Positions 1 to 8,625 of a stretch of DNA of 64,000 bases are shown here, in pieces. Below the pieces are notes generated by a model, which ran no database searches, was not told the DNA's origin, and saw only the letters and a list, made by a program, of their open reading frames with translations. Position numbers and translations under genes: made by a program. How positions within the stretch are numbered: position 1 is the first letter of the stretch; every line of letters starts with the position of its first letter. Source of the DNA: Poriferisodalis sp965208925 (GTDB taxonomy: Bacteria > Actinomycetota > Acidimicrobiia > Acidimicrobiales > Poriferisodalaceae); the NCBI RefSeq assembly GCF_965208925.1, contig NZ_OZ242364.1, positions 2,046,001-2,110,000 on the forward strand, written 5' to 3'.

Positions 1-408
1 CTGCCGGTCGTCGGGAATGCCGTGGCAGATGATCTCGTTGGCCGAGGTGCACAGCGATTTCGGGAAGCCGTTGTAGTTGAGCGGGCTCGGGTAGCCACCC
101 TCGGCAATGCATGTCTCGTGGCAGACCTCGTCGAGATGATCGCTGGTGACGCCCGGTGCGATCTCTGCGGCCACGGCCCTCAGCACGCGTCGGGCTGCCG
201 AGCCTGCCGACCGCATGGCGTCGATCGTGGCGCTGTCGGAGGGTTCCACACCGCTCGGTGCCGGCGATGACGTGCCGCTGAGCGCGTAGGGCGGCAACTC
301 GATGTGCCCGGGCACCGCCCGGCGGGGCGAGATCAAGCCAGCGACCACGGGCTCGAAGCCAGAAGGCCTCATGCGCGCTGCTGGCACTCGACGCTTGCGC
401 CTGCCCAT
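1..408 (-). CDS. map: Type I methionine aminopeptidase (C-terminus beyond window)
   Basis: Removes the initiator methionine from nascent proteins in the cytoplasm. The visible 136 residues start MGRRKRRVPAAR and continue through the actinobacterial N-terminal stretch (LISPRRAVPGHIELPPYALS) into the catalytic fold with YPSPLNYNGFPKSLCTS and NEIICHGIP, which carries the first active-site histidine. The metal-ligand Asp, His and Glu residues lie off the left edge. The ATG at 408 is preferred because a TAGCGT -10 box (416-421) lies 7 nt upstream, which suggests leaderless transcription; an in-frame ATG at 372 is the alternative. It is transcribed in the same direction as the acyl-CoA gene cluster but apparently from its own promoter. 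Confidence 0.93.
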   Translation of the reverse strand, partial: MGRRKRRVPAARMRPSGFEPVVAGLISPRRAVPGHIELPPYALSGTSSPAPSGVEPSDSATIDAMRSAGSAARRVLRAVAAEIAPGVTSDHLDEVCHETCIAEGGYPSPLNYNGFPKSLCTSANEIICHGIPDDRQ

Positions 409-415
409 TGTGGTC

Positions 416-421
416 ACGCTA
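416..421 (-). promoter_or_regulatory. -10 box (TAGCGT) of map, leaderless
   Basis: TAGCGT on the minus strand ends 7 nt before the map ATG. The same layout (TAnnnT, 6-8 nt, start codon) recurs before many genes of this window. Confidence 0.55.
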
Positions 422-472
422 CCCGTGGGTCAGGGGTGCCCCGTGATCGCGCCGCTCTGCCGGCGGGCGCGA

Positions 473-1747
473 TCAGTCGTCGCCGAGCTCGCCGAGCACC
501 TCGTCATTGTGCTCGCCGAGCTCGCCGAGCACCTCGTCATTGTGCTCGCCGAGCTTGGGAGCGCGGCGGTAGATGCCCGGCGGCGTAGCGCTCATGCGGA
601 TCGGCGGCGCGATCTGCACGATCGGCCGTCCCACCGGCTGCTCGACCGACACCAGCATGTCGCGGGCTGCGACATGGGGATCGGTGAACAGGTCGCCGGG
701 ATGGTTGACCGGGCCGCATGGCACCTTGCCGCCGATGGCCTCGAGCACTTCGGCGTTGGTGTGCGAAGCGGTCCATTCGGTGAGTGCGCTGACGATCATG
801 TCGCGGTGATGGAACCTGGCGCGAAGGGTGCGGGTTTCGTCCGCGGTGGCCCACTCCGGGCGGCCGATGGCCACCGCCAGCTCCCGCCAGTGATTGTCGG
901 TGGGCGCGCCGATGGCAACGGACCCATCGGAGGTCTCAAAGATGTCGAACGGCACGATGTACTGGTTCTTGTTGCCGCTGGGCGGCGTGTCGGGCTGGCC
1001 CATCACGCTGTAGCGGGTGACCCCGACTTCGCCCAGGGCCATCACAGCATCGACCATCGACACGTCCACGAACTGGCCCTCGCCCGTGCGCTGTGCATGG
1101 AACAGCGCTGCCAGCACGCCCATGGCGCCGATCGTGCCCGGGTACGTGTCGCCGATGTAGGGGCCGACGACGTGACGGTCAGCAGGACCGCTGCCATTGG
1201 CCGAGACCATGCCCGACATGGCCTGGGCCACCACGTCGTACGCCGGCCAGTCCACATACGGGCTCTCGCCCGAGCGCGGGTCGCCGAAGCCGCGGATGGC
1301 TCCGTACACGAGCTTCGGATTGCGCTCGTGGAGCACCTCCCATCCCACTCCGAGCGCATCCATCACGCCAGCGCGCATGTTCTCGACGAGCGCATCCGCG
1401 GTGTCGACGAGCTGCAGGAACTGCTCCCGCTGATCCTCGTCGGTGAGGTCGAGCGCTATGCCTCGCTTGTTGCGGTTGTAGTTGGCGAACCCGGCGCCGA
1501 AGTTCCGCTCGGTGTCCTCGCGGGTGAACGGCGCCATCTTGCGGGCGAGCTCGCCCCGCGGTGGTTCCACCTTGATGACATCGGCGCCCAAGTCGGCCAG
1601 CATCATCGTCGACCACGGCCCGGCCAGCGCATGGGTGCAGTCGATGATGCGGACACCTTGGAGCGGGCCCGAGTTCTGCGCAGCCATTGGCGCAGCCCGC
1701 TCGTGGGCAGTCAGGTGCTCTTCATCCGGCGGGTCCAGCAGTGCCAT
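473..1747 (-). CDS. Class III CoA-transferase (CaiB/BaiF family)
   Basis: Moves CoA between organic acids through an aspartyl-CoA thioester; the exact acid is unknown. The protein has 424 residues, normal for the family. It has the N-terminal nucleotide-type fold (GVRIIDCTHALAGPWSTMML, then LGADVIKVEPP) and the active-site region PAYDVVAQAMSGM with the nucleophilic Asp. The ATG at 1747 follows a strong AGGAGG 8 nt upstream; the open frame continues to 2008, but that part is a shadow of the upstream enoyl-CoA hydratase. The C-terminal signature GEHNDEVLGEL is present twice in tandem because of a 33-bp duplication. It is last in a minus-strand run after the hydratase (37-nt gap), so a role in acyl-CoA degradation is likely. 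Confidence 0.88.
   Translation of the reverse strand: MALLDPPDEEHLTAHERAAPMAAQNSGPLQGVRIIDCTHALAGPWSTMMLADLGADVIKVEPPRGELARKMAPFTREDTERNFGAGFANYNRNKRGIALDLTDEDQREQFLQLVDTADALVENMRAGVMDALGVGWEVLHERNPKLVYGAIRGFGDPRSGESPYVDWPAYDVVAQAMSGMVSANGSGPADRHVVGPYIGDTYPGTIGAMGVLAALFHAQRTGEGQFVDVSMVDAVMALGEVGVTRYSVMGQPDTPPSGNKNQYIVPFDIFETSDGSVAIGAPTDNHWRELAVAIGRPEWATADETRTLRARFHHRDMIVSALTEWTASHTNAEVLEAIGGKVPCGPVNHPGDLFTDPHVAARDMLVSVEQPVGRPIVQIAPPIRMSATPPGIYRRAPKLGEHNDEVLGELGEHNDEVLGELGDD
481..556. repeat. 33-bp tandem repeat in the CoA-transferase 3' end
   Basis: Two full copies (481-513 and 514-546) plus 10 bases of a third. The unit is 11 codons, so the frame is kept and the peptide GEHNDEVLGEL is repeated at the C-terminus. 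This is the conserved last motif of CaiB-type proteins, so the extra copy extends the tail. Confidence 0.95.
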
Positions 1748-1784
1748 GTCGTCGCCCTCCTGAGGTTCTGAGGTGATGCCGCGA

Positions 1785-2582
1785 TCAGGCGAAGTTCGGG
1801 CGGCGTTTCTCGACGATGGCGGCGTGACCCTCGCGCGCATCATCGCCCGTGAAGCCCAGCATCTCCAGGGCGGCAGAGGTGTCGAAGATGGGCCCTGCCA
1901 GCCGCATCCAGTTGTTGAGGCTGTACTTCGTCCAGCGGATAGCGCTCTGGCTGCCCGCCGCCAGCCTGCGGGCGACGGCAAATGCCTCGTCGAGCACGTC
2001 ATCGTCATCGACCGCCTTGCTCACGATGCCCATGTCGTCGGCCTCTTCGCCCGTGATCGTGTCGCAGGTGAGCAGGTAGTACTTCGACTTGGCCATCCCG
2101 CACAGGATCGGCCACACGATCGCCGCATGATCGCCGGCGGCCACGCCGAGCCTGGTGTGCCCGTCCACGATCCGGGCGCTGCGCCCCGCGATGGAGATGT
2201 CGGCCATCAGCGCCGCCGCGAGGCCGGCTCCGACGGCAACGCCTTCGATCGCCGAGACGATGATCTTGGAGCAGTTGATCATGTTGTAGACGATGTCTCG
2301 CGCTTCGCGCAGTGCCCGCTGGCGCATCTCGAAGTCGTCCATGATCTCCTGGATCATGTCCAAGTCGCCACCGGCGGAGAAGGTGCCGTTGGCGCCTCGG
2401 ATGACCGCCACCCGGGTGTCGGGATCGTCGTCGACCGCCCGCCAGATGTCGGCCAGCGCCAAGTGCTTCGGCGCATCCACGGCATTCAGCCGACCTGGCG
2501 TGTCGATCACGATCTCGAGCACGCCGTCGTCGTCGGGACCGGTGACCTGGAGCGCGGAGAAGGGGGCGTAGCGGTCGTTCAT
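1785..2582 (-). CDS. Enoyl-CoA hydratase/isomerase family protein
   Basis: Crotonase-fold enzyme of 265 residues acting on acyl-CoA thioesters. The oxyanion-hole loops are visible: GANGTFSAGGDLDMIQE in the first half and AIEGVAVGAGLAAALMADIS in the second. The second catalytic Glu region is replaced by HTRLGVAAGDHAAI, so the exact reaction (hydration, isomerisation or other) cannot be read off. The ATG at 2582 (MNDRYAPFSALQV) is 11 nt after the HIT gene stop; the open frame reaches 2696 but overlaps that gene. Neighbours suggest beta-oxidation or a related degradative pathway. Confidence 0.9.
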   Translation of the reverse strand: MNDRYAPFSALQVTGPDDDGVLEIVIDTPGRLNAVDAPKHLALADIWRAVDDDPDTRVAVIRGANGTFSAGGDLDMIQEIMDDFEMRQRALREARDIVYNMINCSKIIVSAIEGVAVGAGLAAALMADISIAGRSARIVDGHTRLGVAAGDHAAIVWPILCGMAKSKYYLLTCDTITGEEADDMGIVSKAVDDDDVLDEAFAVARRLAAGSQSAIRWTKYSLNNWMRLAGPIFDTSAALEMLGFTGDDAREGHAAIVEKRRPNFA

Positions 2583-2593
2583 GGCGCCCGAAG

Positions 2594-3079
2594 CTAGTTG
2601 TTCGGGGTAGCAGCCGCCGGGGCCTGCGAGGTGGGCGCGCTGAGCAACCGGTACGCCGATTCGATCTCGCCTGCCGGCGCGAAGATCCGCTCCCACGGGT
2701 GCAGCAGCCGGTCCCGCCCGTAGCGGGGGATCACGTGGATGTGGAAGTGAAACTGCGTCTGGTCTGCAGCGGCGCCGTTGTTGTTGAGCAAGTTCACGCC
2801 CGCTGGCTGCAGTCGCTCGCGCACCAGGCCCGCCACCCGGCGCGCCGCCTGCATCACGTGTGCAGCGTCGTCATCGGTGAGTTCCCAGATATCGGTGACA
2901 TGCCGCCGGGGAATGACGAGGCAGTGACCGACGGTCATGGGCAGGCGATCCATGAACGCCACGGCGTGCTCATCCTCGTAGAAGCGCAGTGCCGGGACGT
3001 CGCCTGCCGCGATCGCGCAGAACGTGCAGCCCGGCATCCGGTCCGCGGCCGGCCCAGCGTCTGCTGAGGAATTCGTCAC
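2594..3079 (-). CDS. HIT family nucleotide hydrolase/transferase
   Basis: Histidine-triad protein of 161 residues. The triad HFHIHV lies at about residues 111-116, and a CTFC pair at 18-21 matches the Cys pair seen in many bacterial HIT proteins (usually with two His as a zinc site). The family hydrolyses purine nucleoside phosphoramidates or dinucleoside polyphosphates. The C-terminus has an Ala/Pro-rich tail. It lies 21 nt behind coaA and 11 nt before the enoyl-CoA hydratase on the same strand, so it is probably co-transcribed. An internal Met before PGCTFC at residue 15 is a possible alternative start. Confidence 0.93.
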   Translation of the reverse strand: MTNSSADAGPAADRMPGCTFCAIAAGDVPALRFYEDEHAVAFMDRLPMTVGHCLVIPRRHVTDIWELTDDDAAHVMQAARRVAGLVRERLQPAGVNLLNNNGAAADQTQFHFHIHVIPRYGRDRLLHPWERIFAPAGEIESAYRLLSAPTSQAPAAATPNN

Positions 3080-3100
3080 CAGTCGAGCATCCGCTGCGGA

Positions 3101-4048
3101 TCAGTGGTACCGGAGCTCGACGTGGTCAACGACGTGATCGTGGCCCTTCGCGAGCACCAGGTCGGCTCGGGCCCGTGTCGGCAGGATGTTCTCCTGCAGG
3201 TTGACGAGGTTGATCGAGCGCCAGATCGTGCGCGCGACTGCGTCGGCCGCAGAGGGCGGCAGATCGGCGAACTGGGCGAAATAGGCGGACTGCTCGCGGA
3301 ATACCGTCTTGCGCAGCTGCTGGAAGCGCTCGACATACCACTCCTCGAGGTCTTCGGCCTCGGCATCGACGTAGATCGTGAAGTCAAAGAAGTCCGACAC
3401 GAACGGCGTGCTCGACGGCGGTCCGGTCTGCAGCACGTTCAAGCCCTCGACGATGAGGATGTCGGGCTGGTTGATGAGCTGGATCTCGTCGGTCACGTCG
3501 TACAGGCTGTGCGAGTACACGGGCGCTGCGACGTCGGGTTCGCCGCTCGAGATCCGCTGGAGGAAATCGCGCAGCTCGCCGCGGCGGTAGGACTCGGGGA
3601 AACCCTTGCGCCCGAGGATGCCGCGCGCGGTGAGCTCGGCGTTCGGCAGCAGGAATCCGTCCGTCGTGACCAGATCCACTTCGGGGTGATCCGGCCACGA
3701 GGCCAAGACTGCTCGCAGGATGCGTGCCGTGGTGCTCTTGCCGGCCGAGACGCTGCCGCCGATGCCGATCAGGTAGGGCCGCGGCGGCAGCACCCTGCCG
3801 AAGAAGCCCTCAGTGGCGGCGCGCAGCTGGCGTTTGGCTGCGACACGCAGGTTCAGCAGCCGCGACAAGGGCAGGTAGATGTCTCGCACCATGTCGAGCG
3901 TCACCGGTTCGACGAGGCCCGCGAGCGCCTCCAGCTCGGCTTCTGTCAATGACAGCGGCGTGGCGTCTCGCAGCTTGGCCCACTGCTCGCGGGTGAACCT
4001 GCAATGCCGGTCATCGATGCCCGGCTCAAGCATTGCGCCGTCTGTCAC
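3101..4048 (-). CDS. coaA: Type I pantothenate kinase
   Basis: Phosphorylates pantothenate with ATP, the first and regulated step of coenzyme A synthesis. The 315-residue length matches bacterial CoaA. The P-loop GGSVSAGKST is at about 97-106, followed by VDLVTTDGFLLPN and GFPESYR, both typical of the family (substrate and cation region), and the later IVEGLNVLQ strand. The start is GTG at 4048, 4 nt behind the upstream reductase stop, implying translational coupling. Presence of the CoA pathway gene within an acyl-CoA metabolic run is notable but may be incidental. Confidence 0.95.
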   Translation of the reverse strand: MTDGAMLEPGIDDRHCRFTREQWAKLRDATPLSLTEAELEALAGLVEPVTLDMVRDIYLPLSRLLNLRVAAKRQLRAATEGFFGRVLPPRPYLIGIGGSVSAGKSTTARILRAVLASWPDHPEVDLVTTDGFLLPNAELTARGILGRKGFPESYRRGELRDFLQRISSGEPDVAAPVYSHSLYDVTDEIQLINQPDILIVEGLNVLQTGPPSSTPFVSDFFDFTIYVDAEAEDLEEWYVERFQQLRKTVFREQSAYFAQFADLPPSAADAVARTIWRSINLVNLQENILPTRARADLVLAKGHDHVVDHVELRYH

Positions 4049-4052
4049 CCGC

Positions 4053-5321
4053 CTAGCTTGGCGAACTCATGGCACCGACCGCAACCGGGTCGTATGCGCC
4101 TTGTGCTGTCGCCAGTCCCCGATGCCAGCGCCGCGGCGTCGCGACGGCGGCTCGCGGGTAGTCCTCAAACATCCAGCGGGCGAATTGCCGGCGGGTCCAA
4201 CCGGACCAGTCGACTGCGCGCAGCGACAGTTCGGCCAGGCGTTCGTGAGTCAGGACGCGGCTGAGGCCGCGCGCCAGCCGGTGGTCGAGCGTGAACTCGG
4301 CTCGCGCGTCGCGCACGTAGCGAGCCGTCACGCTGTGGGGGGGACCGCCGCGCGCAATCGCCGCCGCCGCCATCCGCCCCATCTGCAGGGCTTGGCCGAT
4401 TCCCTCGCCAGTGAGCGGGTCGGCGGCCGCAGCGGCATCGCCGCACAGCAAGGCGCGCCCCCGGGCCAGCTCCAGTTCCCCTAGCCGCGCGGGTATCGGC
4501 CACGCTCGCGTCGGGCCGTCGGGTTGGTGAGCGCCGAGCACCGTCGCGATGTGGCCGCGCTGGGTGAGGCTCGCCCAGACTGCAGCGATCTCTTTGCCGT
4601 CGAGCGTTCCTGCGCCGCCCGCCGAGTCGTGGCCGCGGTGGGCTCGGGGCACCCCGAATCCGACGTTGACGCGCCCGTCGCCCAAGGGGAACGACCAGGC
4701 GTAACCCGGCAGCAGGTCGGGCTCGAACCAGACCCACATGTCGCGGGCAGCGGCGCCGCTCGCACGCAGGTAGCCGCGAAACGCATGCCAATCGCCGCGG
4801 TAGCGGTGCGGGCCGATGCCGAGCGCTTTGCGCACAGCCGAATACACGCCGTCGGCAGCCACCACGAAGCGGGCGTGCACGACGCTGTTGTCGCTGAGCC
4901 GGACGGACGCCGTGCTCGCCCGCTCACCGAAGTCCTCAAAGCCGTCGAATGCGATGCCGAGCCGGACGTCAGCCTGTGCTGCCGCAGCGAGGTCGACGAG
5001 CCCTGCATCCAGCTCGGTGCGCCGGCACACGCTCGCGAACTGCCCGCGACCTTCGGGGAGGGGCAGCCTCATGACGCGTCCGCGCGGCGTGCGCACGCAG
5101 GCAGCCTCCACTGGCATCCACGACTTCATCCGCTCCGGCTGCAGGCCGAGCGACTCGAGCTCGCGCAGCGCGAGCGCAGTGAGGCCATCGCCGCAGCACT
5201 TGTCACGTCCCGGCGCCGCGCGATCGACGAGCATGACCCCGAGTCCCGCGCGCCGGGCCCACACGGCGGCGGATGCGCCTGCCGGACCGGCACCGACGAT
5301 CAGGACATCGACGATGGTCAC
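4053..5321 (-). CDS. FAD-dependent geranylgeranyl reductase family protein (MenJ-like)
   Basis: Flavoprotein of 422 residues. It starts with the dinucleotide-binding VLIVGAGPAGASAAVWARR, then RDKCCGDGLTALAL, the Cys-Gly motif of geranylgeranyl reductases, and ends the FAD site with LLCGDAAAAADPLTGEGIGQ. The middle motif LLPGYAWSFPLGDGRVNVGFG resembles mycobacterial MenJ, which saturates one isoprene unit of menaquinone; the substrate here is inferred. The GTG start at 5321 is set by the fold and lies 4 nt behind the vanW stop. A longer open frame to 5501 is only a shadow of vanW. It probably acts at the inner face of the membrane. Confidence 0.85.
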   Translation of the reverse strand: MTIVDVLIVGAGPAGASAAVWARRAGLGVMLVDRAAPGRDKCCGDGLTALALRELESLGLQPERMKSWMPVEAACVRTPRGRVMRLPLPEGRGQFASVCRRTELDAGLVDLAAAAQADVRLGIAFDGFEDFGERASTASVRLSDNSVVHARFVVAADGVYSAVRKALGIGPHRYRGDWHAFRGYLRASGAAARDMWVWFEPDLLPGYAWSFPLGDGRVNVGFGVPRAHRGHDSAGGAGTLDGKEIAAVWASLTQRGHIATVLGAHQPDGPTRAWPIPARLGELELARGRALLCGDAAAAADPLTGEGIGQALQMGRMAAAAIARGGPPHSVTARYVRDARAEFTLDHRLARGLSRVLTHERLAELSLRAVDWSGWTRRQFARWMFEDYPRAAVATPRRWHRGLATAQGAYDPVAVGAMSSPS

Positions 5322-5325
5322 TCGC

Positions 5326-7488
5326 TCATGATCTTTCCGGCTCGCTGGTTTCGGCAATCCCATCGGCGGCCGTGGACTGCCCGCTGTCTGCGTCGTCAGT
5401 GTCGCCTTCTTCGCCGTTGCTGCCTGTCTCGCCGGTGTCGTCAGGCTCGGTCGAGTCGCCTTCGCCGTCGGTTGTGTCGCCTTGGCCGGATTCCGTCTCA
5501 TCGTCGGCCCTCAACTGGCTCAGATCGACGCCGAGACAGGGATCGTCGGGATAGCGCGGCAGTTCGGAGTCGCGCTCGCCGGGCTGTTCGATGCATTCGA
5601 GCGGCGGGCACTCCACGATCGAACCGTCGGCACGCTCGCTGCCGTCTTCGACCAACTCCGGTTCGATTGCGTCGGCATCACTGGTGCCGGAAGCATCCTC
5701 GGGCGTCTCGCCGTCGGCCGCCGGCTCGTCGTCTGGCGAGCCCGGGGGTGCGAGCAGCGGATCCACGCACTGCCGCGGCACCGAACGCGAGCCGTCGCAG
5801 TCGCGCCCTTCCTCGGGTCGGTAGCGGGCATGGAACGTGTCCACCTCGACGGTGCCGTCGGCGAACACCCGTGTTCGCTCGGTGCGGACCCGCCGGCAGA
5901 ACTCCTGCATTTCCTCTTCGGGCTCGCCGATGGTCACCTGGACATTGCGCGTGGAATACAGCTCGACGGTGATGGACGTGTCGGTGTACGTCGGCCAGAT
6001 GAGCAGGCCGTACGGCGTGGGATTGGTGAACTTCAGATCGGGCTTCGGGTAGGAGATCGTGGGATCCAATCCGAACGGGTAACGGCTGAGGTACAGCGAG
6101 TGCGTCTGGTACTCGTCGATGGTCATCCCGGCCCGGATCAACGCGTTGAAGATGGTGGTCGCGAACTGCGAGACCCCGCCGCCGATGTCGTCGACCAGCA
6201 CGCCCTTCTCGATGAAGCCGCCCTCCACGAATCCCTTTTCTTCGGTCCGCCGACCGACATGTCCGTTCAGCGAGAGGCTCTGGCCAGGTTCGACAGTCGC
6301 GCCGCGCATCAGTTCTGCGAAGCGGTGGATGTTCTCGACGCGCCCCTGGCAGCACGCGTGCTTCGTGGTGAATGCGCCGACGAGTTCGATGATGCCCAGC
6401 CCGTCAAGATGCGCCTGCTCCTCTCGGCTCACCGCCGGACGCGACGGCAGAGCCAGCGGTCCTTCGATGCGCGCCAGCAGCGCCTCTTCGATCAGGGCGC
6501 CGACATCATCGGCACAGCAGGCGACGCTGCCATCGCTCGCTACGACCGTCGGCACGCCGCCGACGACGGTCATCGCGCCGGTGGTGAAGGGTGCCGATGC
6601 TGCGGCGAACGCTTCCTCGAGGTACGGCCCGACCTGTGCATGATCGAACGCGATCTCCGGCGGTGTGGCCCCGGGGTCGAGCCGGAGCCAGCCGGCGATC
6701 GTCTCGACGGTGAGGTCGTGGGTTGCGTCTCCGTACGCAACGAGAAGACTGCGCCCGTAGTTCTGGTGTGCCGTGTTGACAGCCTGCTGCAATTCGGGCG
6801 TGTAGGCGATCGGCTCGCTCTGCGTCAGATCTGCGGCGATCTCGATGCGGGTGAACGAGCGTGCGATGCCTTCGAGCACCTGGTCGACGACGGCGTCTGC
6901 GTCGACGACCTGGCCGGGTAGGCCGAGGTCGACTGCCAGCGTGTCGTTGACGACGACCACCGATGGGGGAGTCGCCGTCACACCGAGGTCGGCGGCGCCA
7001 GCCAGCACAGCTCGGGCCATCGATCGATCGACGCGGTACCGGCGCTCGGTGAACCGGGGGTCAGAAGACCACCCAACCCACGACTCAGCGTCCCCGTCGG
7101 ATTCTTCGGCGCTGCCCGCTCTCAGTTCCCGGACGGCTTGGAACGTGGCGTCTCGCTCCAGCGCGATACCGAGATCGGCCACCGTGAGCGTCAGCTCACC
7201 GGCGTCGGTGCGCACCACGACAGGCGTGGCCGCCAGCTCCGCTGCGAGTGCGGCAATCCGCAAGTGCACGGTGTCGGGGCTCACCTGAGTCGGCGCGCCC
7301 GGAGCTGTCGTGGGAATGACGATCGGTGCACTCGTTGTCGCTGGCGCGTCAGGCGTCGTTGGAGCAGTCGGCGGCGGAGCATCATCCGGGTTCCGGAGCG
7401 CCAGCACAGCCGTCCCCCCGATGGACGCGACCAGGACGGCGGCCGCCGTGATGATCGACCAGCGAGGGGCCCACGTCGGCCAGTGCAC
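5326..7488 (-). CDS. VanW family cell-envelope protein with peptidoglycan-binding-like repeats
   Basis: Large exported protein of 720 residues. The N-terminus has one membrane anchor (about residues 11-31, WSIITAAAVLVASIGGTAVL), then a Pro/Thr linker, two repeated Ala-rich domains of the type usually found before VanW, and the VanW domain (about 370-500) with EPGQSLSLNGHVG and DDIGGGVSQFATTIFNA. The last 150 residues are very acidic (Asp/Glu/Gly/Ser) and probably disordered. VanW's molecular function is unknown; family members are linked to the cell wall. The start is GTG at 7488, 8 nt behind a TACGAT box. It heads the minus-strand run to the CoA transferase. Confidence 0.88.
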   Translation of the reverse strand: MHWPTWAPRWSIITAAAVLVASIGGTAVLALRNPDDAPPPTAPTTPDAPATTSAPIVIPTTAPGAPTQVSPDTVHLRIAALAAELAATPVVVRTDAGELTLTVADLGIALERDATFQAVRELRAGSAEESDGDAESWVGWSSDPRFTERRYRVDRSMARAVLAGAADLGVTATPPSVVVVNDTLAVDLGLPGQVVDADAVVDQVLEGIARSFTRIEIAADLTQSEPIAYTPELQQAVNTAHQNYGRSLLVAYGDATHDLTVETIAGWLRLDPGATPPEIAFDHAQVGPYLEEAFAAASAPFTTGAMTVVGGVPTVVASDGSVACCADDVGALIEEALLARIEGPLALPSRPAVSREEQAHLDGLGIIELVGAFTTKHACCQGRVENIHRFAELMRGATVEPGQSLSLNGHVGRRTEEKGFVEGGFIEKGVLVDDIGGGVSQFATTIFNALIRAGMTIDEYQTHSLYLSRYPFGLDPTISYPKPDLKFTNPTPYGLLIWPTYTDTSITVELYSTRNVQVTIGEPEEEMQEFCRRVRTERTRVFADGTVEVDTFHARYRPEEGRDCDGSRSVPRQCVDPLLAPPGSPDDEPAADGETPEDASGTSDADAIEPELVEDGSERADGSIVECPPLECIEQPGERDSELPRYPDDPCLGVDLSQLRADDETESGQGDTTDGEGDSTEPDDTGETGSNGEEGDTDDADSGQSTAADGIAETSEPERS

Positions 7489-7496
7489 GAGGGTTG

Positions 7497-7502
7497 ATCG
7501 TA
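7497..7502 (-). promoter_or_regulatory. -10 box (TACGAT) of vanW, leaderless
   Basis: TACGAT on the minus strand lies 8 nt before the GTG of the VanW gene. It is the only obvious promoter for the six-gene run down to 473. Confidence 0.5.
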
Positions 7503-7598
7503 CGGGTCACTTGCGGGCTGCAGGCGGCGCGTCGAGCGTGCGATACTCCGAGCCGTCGCACGCAGGTGGCGGCACACAGGGAAGGGACTTGGAACATC

Positions 7599-8516
7599 AT
7601 GAGCAAGCTGTGCGAGGGTCGGGTCGTCATCGTGACCGGAGGTGCCCGAGGCATCGGGCGTGAGCACTGCCTGATGCTCGCCGAACATGGTGCGAAGGTG
7701 GTGTGCAACGACTTGGGCGGAGCGCGCGACGGCACCGGCGCCGACACCGGCCCCGCCGACGACGTCGTCAACGAGATCACGGCGATGGGCGGCGAGGCGG
7801 TGGCCAACGGCGACGATGTCTCCGACTGGGAAGGCGCCCAGCGTCTCGTGAATCAGGCCATCGGAACCTTTGGCGACCTGCATGGTGTCGTGAACAACGC
7901 CGGCATCCTGCGTGACCGGATGCTCGTGAACATGACCGAGGCCGAATGGGATGCGGTGATCAAGGTGCACCTCAAGGGCACGTTTGCACCGGCGCGATGG
8001 GCCAGTTCGTACTGGCGAGAGAAGTCGAAAGCCGGTGAGCCGGTCAATGCGTCGATCGTGAACACGACGTCGGTGTCGGGCATCTACGGCAATCCGGGCC
8101 AGACCAACTACGGCGCCGCCAAGATGGGCATCGCGGCGTTCACGATCATCGCAGCGCGTGAGTTGGCGCGCTACGGCGTGCGGGTGAACGCAGTAGCGCC
8201 GGGCGCGCTCACGCGCATGACCGAGGACCTGGGCATGGGCGAAGCCTCCGAGGAAGACCAGGCCATGATGCACCCCCGCTACATCGCGCCGATTGTCACC
8301 TGGCTGTGCTCGGAAGAAGCAGCCGGCGTGTCCGGCCGTGTTTTCGAGGCCTCCGGCCGGATGCTGGCGGTTGCAGAGGGCTGGGAGCGCGGCCCGACCG
8401 TCGACGCCGTCGACGACCCGACGAAGATCGGCGATGCAGCCCGTCAGCTCGTGCGCGATGCCCGCCTCAACAGCGGCATGAGCGGCGAGCCGGCCGACGG
8501 CGGCGTGGCCGACTGA
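7599..8516 (+). CDS. SDR-family 3-hydroxyacyl-CoA dehydrogenase (MFE-2 dehydrogenase-like)
   Basis: NAD(P)-dependent oxidoreductase of 305 residues. TGGARGIGREH binds the dinucleotide, CNDLGG selects the cofactor, NNAGILRD follows, and the catalytic Ser (NTTSVSGIYG) and Tyr-Lys (TNYGAAK) are present. The NDLGG motif and overall length resemble the dehydrogenase part of eukaryotic multifunctional enzyme 2. The next gene encodes a matching hydratase-2, so the two probably perform the hydration and second oxidation of beta-oxidation together. The ATG at 7599 follows a GAAGGGA Shine-Dalgarno; the open frame from 7494 is too long. Confidence 0.88.
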   Translation: MSKLCEGRVVIVTGGARGIGREHCLMLAEHGAKVVCNDLGGARDGTGADTGPADDVVNEITAMGGEAVANGDDVSDWEGAQRLVNQAIGTFGDLHGVVNNAGILRDRMLVNMTEAEWDAVIKVHLKGTFAPARWASSYWREKSKAGEPVNASIVNTTSVSGIYGNPGQTNYGAAKMGIAAFTIIAARELARYGVRVNAVAPGALTRMTEDLGMGEASEEDQAMMHPRYIAPIVTWLCSEEAAGVSGRVFEASGRMLAVAEGWERGPTVDAVDDPTKIGDAARQLVRDARLNSGMSGEPADGGVAD

Positions 8517-8625
8517 GCTACGACAGACGCCCAAGCCGCTGACCAGGGTCACGGACGGGCAGACTCCACCCAACCACCCATTCGCTTCACTACCCCGTTC
8601 GCTTCGCTCAAGGAGGGCATCAATC

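Noticed and set aside
302..1771. Long plus-strand open frame opposite the CoA-transferase
   Set aside because: High-GC antisense shadow: Arg/His/Ala/Gly-rich translation without motifs, fully covering a recognised gene.
1748..2008. 87-residue N-terminal extension of the CoA-transferase open frame
   Set aside because: It overlaps the enoyl-CoA hydratase on the same strand, has no family similarity, and a strong AGGAGG precedes the ATG at 1747.
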